Shown here: positions 1 to 6,826 of the stretch, in pieces
Layout: each line of letters starts with the position of its first letter
Position numbering within the stretch: position 1 is the first letter of the stretch
The notes under the pieces: generated by a model
The model's database searches: none
What the model saw: the letters and a program-made list of their open reading frames with translations, nothing else
Told to the model about the DNA's origin: nothing
Program-made: the position numbers and the translations under genes
NCBI GenBank assembly: GCA_902492045.1
Contig: CABUKB010000019.1
Location: 1-21,307, forward strand
Origin: an uncultured Oscillospiraceae bacterium
GTDB lineage: Bacteria; Bacillota; Clostridia; Oscillospirales; Acutalibacteraceae
Direction of reading: 5' to 3'
Length of the DNA: 21,307 nt

Positions 1-18
1 TTGTGTTATCGTATTCAT

Positions 19-92
19 AGCGGATAGGGTGGCACCTGCCTTTCGGTTTTGTCTTAGCAACTCAACCTTAACACAGGCCATCCCTATTCGCT
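19..92. repeat. Imperfect inverted repeat at window start
   Basis: Two arms of about 15-16 bases (19-33 and 77-92) are near-complementary with one mismatch and one bulge, with about 43 bases between them. No ORF covers this stretch. It could be the end of an upstream transcription unit, a folded RNA or an old mobile-element terminus; the sequence does not decide. Confidence 0.4.
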
Positions 93-165
93 ACCTTTTT
101 ATTCCCTTTTGTCACACATCATTGTATCACATACACATTATTGGGCGGCCCGTGCCGGTCCCCCC

Positions 166-194
166 TTGCTTTTTTGCTCCGCCTGGTGTATAAT
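166..194 (+). promoter_or_regulatory. Promoter of tRNA-Leu
   Basis: A -35 box TTGCTT (166-171) is followed after exactly 17 bases by a perfect -10 TATAAT (189-194), about 48 bases before the tRNA-Leu gene. Spacing and sequence fit the vegetative sigma factor. Confidence 0.8.
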
Positions 195-241
195 GACCGA
201 GATGCGGCTCCGCGCCCGCGGACCAGTGCATCCTTTTCTAT

Positions 242-328
242 GCCGGTGTGATGGAATTGGCAGACGTAGTGGACTCAAAATCCACCGGTGGCGACACCGT
301 GCCGGTTCGAGTCCGGCCACCGGCACCA
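242..328 (+). tRNA. tRNA-Leu (CAA anticodon)
   Basis: The acceptor arms GCCGGTG and CACCGGC pair, with discriminator A and an encoded CCA at 326-328. The anticodon loop CTCAAAA gives anticodon CAA. A long variable arm (GGTGGCGACACC region) makes it a class II tRNA, as expected for leucine. It has its own promoter upstream. The DNA directly after its 3' end becomes AT-rich and accessory in character, so the 3' end may have served as an integration site; no integrase or second att copy is visible. Confidence 0.95.
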
Positions 329-329
329 G

Positions 330-402
330 AAAGATTGTCGAAAGAAGTCGATTGCTGGAAAGTTCGTTTGTGAGCTTTGGCGGTCGACTTCTTTCGATCT
401 TT
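330..402 (+). repeat. Long hairpin downstream of tRNA-Leu
   Basis: The arm at 330-351 pairs with 384-402 over 19 bases, apart from a 3-base bulge (TGT) in the left arm, with a 32-base loop. It starts two bases after the tRNA CCA and may be the tRNA terminator or processing signal, although no clear run of T follows the stem. A TATGAT hexamer (402-407) just after it could be a -10 box for the next gene. Confidence 0.55.
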
Positions 403-430
403 ATGATATGCTATAGATGTGGTGAATTGA

Positions 431-961
431 ATGGGGACTGTGTATATTTTTAGAGGAAAAGCAGCAACGGGTAAAACAACATTATCCAATATGCTTGCTG
501 AAAAATTATCTATACCCGTATTACGAAAAGACGATATCATTGACGCTCTGAAGAGCAGTGCAATTTCCGATAGAAACATCGTCAACGAAGTTTGCTATAA
601 TATTTTATATGAAATTATGAAAACTAATCTTACTTTGCAATCGAGCTTTATTATGGATATTGGACTTGGAGATAGAAACAATGCGACTACCTTTTTTAAA
701 CGATTTGATTTTAAAGATAATACTGTTATCAAATTCTTTGTTGATTGCAGTGACGAGAACATATGGAAGAGCCGGCATATTGAAAGATTAAAGAGCCCAT
801 TAGCTCATCAGTCGTTTCAATCATTAGAGCACTTGTCGGATCATTACGGAAAATTAGATGTTAACCCATTTGACGACGAATTCATAATTGATAGTGTTCA
901 ATCGATAGAGGAATGCTTTGGTGAAGTATGGGATTTAGTTGAACGTGCTTGTAAAAAATAA
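431..961 (+). CDS. P-loop ATPase/kinase-like protein (AAA_33/zeta-type fold)
   Basis: A 176-aa protein opens with a hydrophobic strand and a Walker A motif GKAATGKTT at residues 10-18, followed by a lid-type helix and an R-K-D-D segment near residues 32-35. A hydrophobic strand ending in D (FIMDIG, about residues 73-78) could be the Walker B or acceptor aspartate. This is the pattern of small nucleoside/antibiotic kinase-like or zeta-toxin-like P-loop proteins; the substrate cannot be told. There is no antitoxin partner beside it, which argues against a zeta toxin. The start ATG at 431 has only a weak upstream GGTG. The gene is clearly more AT-rich than the housekeeping genes in the window, suggesting transfer, and it stands alone between tRNA-Leu and the efflux gene. 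Confidence 0.8.
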   Translation: MGTVYIFRGKAATGKTTLSNMLAEKLSIPVLRKDDIIDALKSSAISDRNIVNEVCYNILYEIMKTNLTLQSSFIMDIGLGDRNNATTFFKRFDFKDNTVIKFFVDCSDENIWKSRHIERLKSPLAHQSFQSLEHLSDHYGKLDVNPFDDEFIIDSVQSIEECFGEVWDLVERACKK

Positions 962-1123
962 AGGGCACATAGATGATTTGTGTTAGATCTTAATGAAAGT
1001 TCAAGTCCCTACACCGATTTCCCAAGCCGATCTTTTTTATCTCACCTTTCCAGACTGAGTCTGGACGCAAATCGCGTTCGGGCTCTTTTCTTTTGTTTGA
1101 ATGAAGATGCCCGCGTTGGTAGC

Positions 1124-1183
1124 GGATCTTTTTCGTCAACGCTTCCCGCACCTGCGGCGGACAAGCCGTGGGCTGCAGGTTTC
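1124..1183 (+). repeat. Dispersed hairpin repeat, copy A
   Basis: This 60-base stretch matches 2909-2968 at roughly 80 percent without gaps. It carries a stem ACCTGC...GCAGGT and is followed by T-rich sequence. Related shorter copies lie near 2826 and 6656. All are intergenic, so it may be a family of terminators or a small repeat element. The remainder of the gap 962-1203 contains nothing I can call a gene. Confidence 0.6.
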
Positions 1184-1203
1184 CTTATCATTCAATTGAA
1201 CAA

Positions 1204-1258
1204 AGGCCGAAATTTGAAACTCAAGAAATGAGATAACCAAATTCCGGCCTCTTTTTTA
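1204..1258 (+). terminator. Rho-independent terminator
   Basis: Arms 1204-1216 and 1238-1250 pair over 13 positions with one mismatch (AGGCCGAAATTTG against CAAATTCCGGCCT), followed by a run of six T at 1252-1257. It isolates the upstream kinase gene from the efflux gene promoter. Confidence 0.75.
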
Positions 1259-1281
1259 TGCCGTAAGGCTGATGAGGGATA

Positions 1282-1310
1282 TTGACAATTGCTATTCTAT
1301 CCAATATAGT
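1282..1310 (+). promoter_or_regulatory. Promoter of the efflux gene leader
   Basis: A consensus -35 TTGACA (1282-1287), a 17-base spacer and a -10 TATAGT (1305-1310) lie just after a terminator. The predicted start near 1317 leaves about 150 nt of leader RNA before the MFS start codon. The leader begins almost at the Shine-Dalgarno of the 12-codon leader ORF. Confidence 0.85.
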
Positions 1311-1333
1311 AGTCTAATAAAAGGAGGATTTTT

Positions 1334-1372
1334 ATGTTTTCTGCCCATGTTTTAGCTCCATGCAAGGTCTGA
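1334..1372 (+). CDS. 12-aa leader peptide of the efflux gene
   Basis: An ATG at 1334 opens MFSAHVLAPCKV and ends at TGA 1370-1372. A near-perfect Shine-Dalgarno, AAAGGAGG, sits about six bases upstream, stronger than that of the efflux gene. The last codons (1355-1365) are themselves one arm of a stem with 1387-1397. Small, well-translated ORFs in this position control inducible resistance genes of Gram-positive bacteria (erm, mef, tet(M), ABC-F genes) through drug-stalled ribosomes. The peptide sequence is not one I recognise, so the stalling role is inferred from position, ribosome site and RNA pairing. Confidence 0.7.
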   Translation: MFSAHVLAPCKV

Positions 1373-1467
1373 AAGACGGACGGAGATTGCGTGGAGCGGT
1401 AACTTAGACTGCCGTCCGAATCAGGCTTTGCATCTCTCAGTTAAACTAAAATTGAAGGAGCAAAGTC
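1355..1467 (+). promoter_or_regulatory. Attenuator with alternative stems covering the efflux ribosome site
   Basis: Three pairings can be drawn. Stem 1 joins 1355-1365 (inside the leader ORF) to 1387-1397 over 11 positions with one G-U. Stem 2 joins 1377-1383 to 1412-1418 (CGGACGG with CCGTCCG) and cannot coexist with stem 1. Stem 3 joins 1424-1431 to 1460-1467 (GGCTTTGC with GCAAAGTC, one G-U), with the AAGGAG ribosome site at 1455-1460 in its loop and base, touching the ATG at 1468. No T run follows any stem, so control of translation fits better than transcription termination. Confidence 0.6.
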
Positions 1468-2773
1468 ATGATAAAATTAAATATGTTTTCCGGTCTCCGG
1501 CATTTTTTTGTTTTGTGGAGTTCTCAAACAGTATCGAGTCTTGGTACGGCTATGACCAGTTTTGCCCTCACCATCTGGGTTTACAATCAAGGAGGGACAG
1601 CAACCAGTTTAACTTTAATGACGTTTTGCACTTTTCTGCCAACGATTCTGTTTCGCTTTATCGCTGGGACTTTTGCAGACCGCTGGAACAAAAAGCGAGT
1701 TATGCTTTTTTCGGATCTGGTGGCAGCTTGCGGCAGTATGGCAATTTTGATGCTGTATGTATTGTCTTCGCTGAAGATATGGCATTTATATGTCATTAAC
1801 TTTCTTCTAAGTTTTATGGATGCTTTTCAAGTCCCGGCGTCGAATGTCGCAACAAGTTTGCTGGTTCCACAAAAACAATATGCCAGAGTCAGCGGTTTAC
1901 AGTCTTTTTCCGGTTCTGTTGTTTCCATAGTTGCTCCGGCTCTCGCAAGCGTGTTGCTTGCATCGGGCGGGTTGACAGTTGTCTTGATTGTGGATCTTGC
2001 AAGCTTTGCAGTTGCTCTTTTTTATTAAAATCCCTGACATGCAACAGGATACAAATGAAAAGCGGGTTCCCTTTTGGACAAGCTGTAGGGAGGGATTACG
2101 TTTCATTTGGAAGGACTCTGCGCTTTTACGCATGATTCTCTTCTTTATTGTTGTAAACTTTTTTGCTAAATTAGGCGGCGACGGCATGATGTCCGCCTTT
2201 GTTTTAAGCAAAACTGGCGGGGATCAAAACGCTCTCAGCATGGTGCAGATTGCCAATTCCCTTGCATTTCTTATAGGCGGCATTCTTGTCACCTGCATGA
2301 AACCGGCAGTACGCAAGACAAATGTCATATTTATTAGCTGTGCTATCACTTTTTTGGTAGGGAACACTTTAATAAGCCTGTTCGATTCTTTGCCGTTTTG
2401 GATGGTGGCGTCTTTTATTTCATATATATTTGTAACCTTATTGGGGGCGAATCTTACTGCGGTTATGCGCGCCCACGTACCGATTAGAATGCAGGGGCGT
2501 GTTTTTTCCGCAAGAGATACCATTCAGAATGGCTCGATTCCATTGGGGTTGCTGCTCGGCGGAGTATTGGCAGATCACGTATTTGAACCATTTATGGCAG
2601 CCTCCTCTCCGGTTCAACAGGTACTGTCTTTTCTTTTCGGCGACGGAAAAGGATCGGGTATTGCAGTGCTTTTCTTTATCGTTGGGATTGCAGGATTTAT
2701 AATAAGTATTCTTGCTTATAAAAATCCAATATACCAAGAACTAAATGAAAATAATTTGGTAGAAAACGAGTAG
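1468..2773 (+). pseudogene. Mef-like MFS drug efflux transporter, split by a frameshift
   Basis: The first frame runs from ATG 1468 to a stop at 2028 and the second continues the same protein to 2773. The join is a run of six T at 2018-2023; with five T the frame would read FAVALFIKIPD and yield about 434 aa, the usual size of Mef-type macrolide efflux MFS proteins. The N-terminal half shows LWSSQTVSSLGTAMTSFAL and the FADRWNKKRVM loop between helices 2 and 3, and the C-terminal half carries helices 7-12 with GRVFSARDTIQ. Family knowledge: proton-driven export of macrolides or related compounds across the membrane. The frameshift may be a real loss, a phase-variable tract or a sequencing error; the rest of the coding frame is intact, which favours a recent or artefactual change. 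Low GC suggests transfer. Confidence 0.8.
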
Positions 2774-2825
2774 GATCATACCTGTACCAACCATTTTTAA
2801 CCGGGAATTTTAGGATAGCATCCTT

Positions 2826-2875
2826 TTTTCACCGTCACGCCTGCGGCGGGCAAACCGCGCATCATAGACTTTTTA
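2826..2875 (+). repeat. Dispersed hairpin repeat, partial copy C
   Basis: It shares the core CACGCCTGCGGCGGGCAAACCGCGC pattern (about 2836-2860) with copies A, B and D, then ends in a T-rich stretch. It follows the efflux gene and may serve as its terminator. The gap 2774-3044 otherwise contains only this and copy B. Confidence 0.45.
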
Positions 2876-2908
2876 TATTCTTTAGCGTTTCGCGCGCGCT
2901 TTAGGCGG

Positions 2909-2968
2909 GGATCTCTTCTGTCAACGCTTCCCACACCTGCGGTGAGCAAGTCGCGCGCCGCAGGTTTC
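2909..2968 (+). repeat. Dispersed hairpin repeat, copy B
   Basis: About 80 percent identical, without gaps, to 1124-1183. The stem ACCTGCGG...CCGCAGGT is followed by TTTCTTTTGTTTT, so it resembles a terminator. It sits between the efflux gene and the TIM-barrel gene. Confidence 0.6.
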
Positions 2969-3044
2969 TTTTGTTTTAAACTTTCTGCCCGCGTTTGGAA
3001 AACGCAGGGTTTATCCGAATTCAAAACGCCGTGGGAGGTGCAGT

Positions 3045-3914
3045 ATGGGTATATTCCAAATGGTAAAATATCACAGACTACGCTATCCCTTGTCTATTCC
3101 GCTTCATTTGGAAGAAATTGCGGGCCATTTTGACATAAGAGCGATTCAGCCGGACATGCCGTATTCGCTCCATACCGAATACAGCTTTAAAAAACGCGGC
3201 TTTTGCAACCGGCATCTCCTTCAATATCCCGAGATAACCCGGTCCCATCAAGCCGGGATCCCTCAGCTTTGGAAGAATGCGCGCTGGGCATCTGAATTCG
3301 CCGAATTTATAACCGACTTGACAGGCGGCAAGGCTCCCGATACGATAGAAATCCATCCGCCCTTTGAGGATTATACGCCTCATATACAGGCATTCATCGA
3401 GCGATACCGGGTTTTTGAGGACGCGATAAAAACGGTTTTTCCCAAAACACAACTACAAATTGAAAACCGATGCGGTTCCCAGTATAAAAGCGGCCGGTTC
3501 CGGATTTCGACCGTCTCGGAAATCCGGGATCTCTGCGAGCAGATTGAAAAAAGCGGATTGCGTCTTCGTATCGCCTTGGACATTCCGCAGTTGTATACCG
3601 CCCACGGGGTAAGTTCCAATCGGAATAAGGGCGTGACCAATCTTTTAGATGAGTTAAAAGACATCCGTTTCTATATCGGCGGGGTACACATTTGGGGAAA
3701 GGGACTGGTTAACGGCAGGCGGCAAGCGCACTGCGGAGATCTGAATACCTATTTTTATGGCGATACTTCGCTGAAAAGAGAGTTCCTGGGCGCTCTTCGC
3801 GCGCTTTTTGGGGATAATCAAGTCCGCCATCTGGTTTTAGAAGTCAACAGTGGAAACGAGGATTTGCTCTCCATTCTTCGGGATTTGGATACGGCGGGGT
3901 TTCTCTATATATAG
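3045..3914 (+). CDS. TIM-barrel protein of the endonuclease IV/xylose isomerase-like superfamily
   Basis: A 289-aa protein with GGGAGG six bases before ATG 3045. Strand-end acidic and histidine residues sit where this metal-dependent barrel has its ligands: EIHPP (about residue 101), IENR (about 139), LDIPQ (about 179), GGVHIWG (about 213), HCGDLN (about 229) and LEVNSG near the C-terminus. Family members are AP endonucleases or sugar and sugar-phosphate isomerases/epimerases, binding two or three divalent metals. I cannot assign a substrate; the gene stands alone, with no sugar pathway neighbours, and is of ordinary length for the fold. Its codon use is intermediate in GC, unlike the GC-rich hppA downstream. 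Confidence 0.75.
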   Translation: MGIFQMVKYHRLRYPLSIPLHLEEIAGHFDIRAIQPDMPYSLHTEYSFKKRGFCNRHLLQYPEITRSHQAGIPQLWKNARWASEFAEFITDLTGGKAPDTIEIHPPFEDYTPHIQAFIERYRVFEDAIKTVFPKTQLQIENRCGSQYKSGRFRISTVSEIRDLCEQIEKSGLRLRIALDIPQLYTAHGVSSNRNKGVTNLLDELKDIRFYIGGVHIWGKGLVNGRRQAHCGDLNTYFYGDTSLKREFLGALRALFGDNQVRHLVLEVNSGNEDLLSILRDLDTAGFLYI

Positions 3915-3930
3915 GAGGAGATGGCTGTGC

Positions 3931-3974
3931 GGCGGATTCCCTCCTTTCCGGATGGGAACCCGCCGTCTGTTTTT
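3931..3974 (+). terminator. Terminator after the TIM-barrel gene
   Basis: Arms 3931-3941 and 3954-3964 pair over 11 positions with one mismatch, followed by GTCTGTTTTT. It lies 16 bases after the stop codon. Confidence 0.8.
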
Positions 3975-4073
3975 GGGGAAAACGGGGAAAATTTTTGCCA
4001 ATCCGGACAGGCGTGGGCAATATGCCTAGTTTAATTGCATAAATATTTTGCGATTTTATGTTCAAAAAACAGA

Positions 4074-4102
4074 TTGACAGATCCGCGAAACTTTTTTACA
4101 CT
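4074..4102 (+). promoter_or_regulatory. Promoter of hppA
   Basis: A perfect -35 TTGACA (4074-4079), a 17-base spacer and -10 TACACT (4097-4102). Transcription would start near 4109, leaving a 5' leader of about 240 nt before the hppA start. Confidence 0.75.
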
Positions 4103-4108
4103 GAAGTT

Positions 4109-4351
4109 TAGTGGAATAAGTGGTGGAGCCTGTCATAGAGTATGGTCTTATACTCTATTTATTCCTGATTTTGCCTGGTGCGGGGTGCGGGCCGGTTCTC
4201 TTTGCGGCGGCTCATTCTGGCTTCGGCGCAAAAGTGTGGGACAGAACTCTGACGCAGGGTTTTGTCCTCTATTTTTGCGAAAATCCGCCTCCCATGGCAG
4301 GCAGACAGGCCCTGGCTCACCCCTTTTTCAGCAGAAAGGAATGGTGGTTTC
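4109..4351 (+). promoter_or_regulatory. Long structured 5' leader of hppA
   Basis: No credible ORF lies here. A stem ATAGAGTAT/ATACTCTAT (about 4135-4159) is enclosed by GGAATAA and TTATTCC; a second hairpin pairs TTTGCG with CGCAAA (about 4201-4233); a third pairs GGACAGAACTCT with AGGGTTTTGTCC (about 4239-4266). The nested, ordered stems suggest a cis-regulatory RNA. I cannot match it to a known riboswitch class by eye. No T run follows, so any switch would probably act on translation, through the AAAGGA at 4335-4340. Confidence 0.4.
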
Positions 4352-6439
4352 ATGGACAATCAGCTTCCCCTCTTTTACGGCCTGTCTTTCTTGACGGCGG
4401 TGCTGGCCTTTGCCTTTGCCGCTTACCTTTATCTATGGGTCAAGAAACAGCAAACTGTAAACGCCAGGATCAACGAGGTCTCCGTCCTGATCAAAGAGGG
4501 CGCGAATACCTTTATGCGCCGGGAATACCGTGTGCTGGCCAAGTTCGCCGCTGTGGCCGCGGTTGTGATTCTGGTCCTCCTGCCCTCCCCGATCTGGCAA
4601 GGCCATTACCTGGACAATATCTCCATGGCGGTCGCCTACCTGATCGGTACGGTGCTTTCGGCCATTGCCGGGAAAATCGGCATACTGGTGGCCACCCTGT
4701 CCAACGCACGTTCGGCAGAGGCCGCTCAGAAGGGGATCAAACCCGCCTTCCTGGTCGGGTTCCGCGGCGGCGCCGTTATGGGGCTGCTGGTGGTGGGCTG
4801 TTCTCTTCTGGGTGTCGCGGCGGTTCTGCTGGTGACGGGGAATGCGTCCATCCTGCTGGGCTTCTCTTTCGGCGCCAGTTCGCTGGCGCTGTTCGCCAAG
4901 GCTGGCGGCGGTATCTTTACCAAGACGGCGGACATTTCCGCCGACCTGACCGGCAAGGTGGAACTCGGCATTCCCGAGGATGACCCGCGCAACCCCGCCG
5001 TCATCGCCGACAATGTGGGGGACAACGTGGGCGATGTCGCCGGTATGGGCGCCGATCTGTTCGACTCCAACGTGGCGGCCATGGCCTCGGCCCTGGTGAT
5101 TGCGCAGTCCCTTTCGGGCGGGGTTTACTCGAACATCTCCATGGTTTTCTGTTACGCAATCCTCGGGCTTTTGGCCTCGATCATCGGCATTGCCACCGCG
5201 CGGGTCGGCAAGCATGGCAACCCGACTCGAGCCCTCAACTCCTCGACCTATGTGACCACCGGCGTTTTCCTGGCGCTGACCGCCATTGCGACAGCGTTGT
5301 TCGAGGGATTCTCCTGGCGGATCTGGGCGGCCTCTGCCACGGGGCTGCTGGTCGGCGTTATCATCGGAATTACGACCGACTATTTTACCGACGACTCCAA
5401 ACCCATTGTGCGCAAGGTGGCCCGTGCCTCCGGTTCGGGTCCCGCCTTTACGATTCTGTCGGGCGTCTCCTACGGCTTTATCTCGGCCCTGCCCGCCATG
5501 GTGGGCATCGCCGTTTCGGCACTGGTCGCCTACCAAATCTGTGCGCCGATGGGCGAAGGATATGCGATTTTCGGCATTTCGATGGCGGCGGTCGGCATGC
5601 TCTCAATCGTCGGCATGATTATCTCCAACGATGCCTACGGCCCGATTGTGGATAATGCCCGTGGCCTTGCCGAAATGGGCGGACTGGGCGAAGACACCAT
5701 CCGGACCGCCGACGAACTGGACAGCGCCGGCAACACCGTCAAGGCCGTCACCAAGGGCTTTTCCATCGGCGCGGCGGGCCTTACGGTCATCTCCCTGCTG
5801 GGCGCCTTTATGTCAGAGGTCAATGCCGCGCTGGTAAGCGCCGGGAAAGCGGCCATCACCGGCTTTGACATCATGTCCCCCACCGTCTTTTTCGGGATCC
5901 TGATCGGCGCCGCCATTCCGGCCGTGTTCTCGGCCATGCTGATCCTCGGTGTGGATAAGAACGCCCAGCGGATGGTCGCGGAAATCCACCGGCAGTTCAA
6001 TTCCATCGTTGGGCTGCGGGAAGGAAAACCCGGCGTCAAGCCCGATTACGGCAAATGTATTGACATTGCCACCAGCGGTGCGCTGCGGGAGCTGATCCCC
6101 GCCGGCATGATGACCATCATCGCCACCGTTATCGTCGGCTTTATCGGCGGGCCACTGGCCATCGGCGGGTTCCTGCTCGGCAACATCGTCAGCGGACTGC
6201 TGCTCGCTTTGTTCATGTCCAACTCGGGCGGGCTTTGGGACAACTCCAAGAAATACATCGAATCCGGTGAAGAGGGCGGCAAAGGCAGCGATGCTCATAA
6301 GGCCGCCGTCATCGGGGATACCGTCGGCGACCCCTTCAAGGATACCGCCGGCCCCTCCATCAATACACAGATCACCGTGGTGTCACTGGTGGCGTCGTTG
6401 CTTTCCTCGCTGTTCGTGGCGTTTTCCCTCTTTGGCTGA
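4352..6439 (+). CDS. hppA: Membrane-bound proton-translocating pyrophosphatase (K+-independent type)
   Basis: A 695-aa, highly hydrophobic protein that couples hydrolysis of pyrophosphate to ion pumping across the membrane, recovering energy from biosynthetic PPi. The signature EDDPRNPAVIADNVGDNVGD begins near residue 209, with the Mg-PPi-binding aspartates, and the C-terminal GDTVGDPFKDTAGPS motif is intact. At GNTVKAVTKG, Lys464 and Thr467 occupy the positions that mark K+-independent H+-pumping enzymes; K+-dependent ones have Ala and Gly there. The longer reading frame starts at 4262, but ATG 4352 is preferred: AAAGGA lies upstream at 4335-4340 and the protein then begins directly with its first membrane helix. 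It is a single-gene unit with promoter, long leader and terminator. Confidence 0.95.
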   Translation: MDNQLPLFYGLSFLTAVLAFAFAAYLYLWVKKQQTVNARINEVSVLIKEGANTFMRREYRVLAKFAAVAAVVILVLLPSPIWQGHYLDNISMAVAYLIGTVLSAIAGKIGILVATLSNARSAEAAQKGIKPAFLVGFRGGAVMGLLVVGCSLLGVAAVLLVTGNASILLGFSFGASSLALFAKAGGGIFTKTADISADLTGKVELGIPEDDPRNPAVIADNVGDNVGDVAGMGADLFDSNVAAMASALVIAQSLSGGVYSNISMVFCYAILGLLASIIGIATARVGKHGNPTRALNSSTYVTTGVFLALTAIATALFEGFSWRIWAASATGLLVGVIIGITTDYFTDDSKPIVRKVARASGSGPAFTILSGVSYGFISALPAMVGIAVSALVAYQICAPMGEGYAIFGISMAAVGMLSIVGMIISNDAYGPIVDNARGLAEMGGLGEDTIRTADELDSAGNTVKAVTKGFSIGAAGLTVISLLGAFMSEVNAALVSAGKAAITGFDIMSPTVFFGILIGAAIPAVFSAMLILGVDKNAQRMVAEIHRQFNSIVGLREGKPGVKPDYGKCIDIATSGALRELIPAGMMTIIATVIVGFIGGPLAIGGFLLGNIVSGLLLALFMSNSGGLWDNSKKYIESGEEGGKGSDAHKAAVIGDTVGDPFKDTAGPSINTQITVVSLVASLLSSLFVAFSLFG

Positions 6440-6577
6440 TTGCGCGCTTGCCGGCTGGCGGAGCCGCCGGTGACTGCGAGACTTCGAGGAACAACGGGCG
6501 TCGCCAAACCGATGCGAACCCGGCTGTAGCGGAACGCGGCGGGCTTTTTCAGCCTGCCGCTTCAGCTTATCAGAGAG

Positions 6578-6599
6578 GTCGCCTTGCGGCGGCTTTTTT
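6578..6599 (+). terminator. Terminator of hppA
   Basis: GTCGCC (6578-6583) pairs with GGCGGC (6588-6593) around a TTGC loop, one G-U pair, followed directly by six T. The stretch 6440-6577 before it is GC-rich, with further local hairpins (for example GCGGCGGGCT/AGCCTGCCGC near 6536-6560) and no gene. Confidence 0.7.
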
Positions 6600-6655
6600 G
6601 ATAGAATGAAGAAGGATGAGGGCTATTGAAAAAAGAGACGGATAACCGCCTTGGC

Positions 6656-6700
6656 CCTTCCACGCCCGCGACGGGCAGGCCGTGCGACGTGGCTTTATTT
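6656..6700 (+). repeat. Dispersed hairpin repeat, diverged copy D
   Basis: CTTCCACGCCCGCGACGGGC followed by AGGCCGTGCGACGTGGCTTTATTTT has the same layout as copies A-C (CTTCCCGCACCTGCGGCGGAC, then a complementary arm and a T-rich tail). The match is weaker, and it lies in the gap between hppA and ilvE. Confidence 0.4.
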
Positions 6701-6740
6701 TCCGGCTCTGCATGCCGGGATGTGACGGCCATGGATCCTG

Positions 6741-6790
6741 AAAAAGACCAAGGCGCCTGACCGGATTTGCGGTCAGGCGCCTTGGTTTTT
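6741..6790. terminator. Bidirectional terminator between hppA and ilvE
   Basis: A perfect 16-bp stem (6747-6762 with 6771-6786) has AAAAA on its left (6741-6745) and TTTTT on its right (6786-6790), so it works in both directions. It is the terminator of ilvE on the minus strand and a backup for hppA on the plus strand. Confidence 0.9.
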
Positions 6791-6826
6791 CAATTTTCAG
6801 CCGTTGTTGAATAGCGGGGCCCCGTT

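Noticed and set aside
109..585. Frames over the tRNA-Leu gene
   Set aside because: They read through the tRNA and its flanks; the match to common misannotated tRNA-overlapping proteins argues against coding.
980..1231. 83-codon frame between the kinase-like and efflux genes
   Set aside because: It covers the dispersed repeat and runs into a terminator, has no ribosome site, and shows no protein-like pattern.
4433..5536. A 367-codon minus-strand frame inside hppA
   Set aside because: It is antisense to a clearly conserved pyrophosphatase; long reverse frames are expected in GC-rich genes, and the product is low in complexity with no domain.
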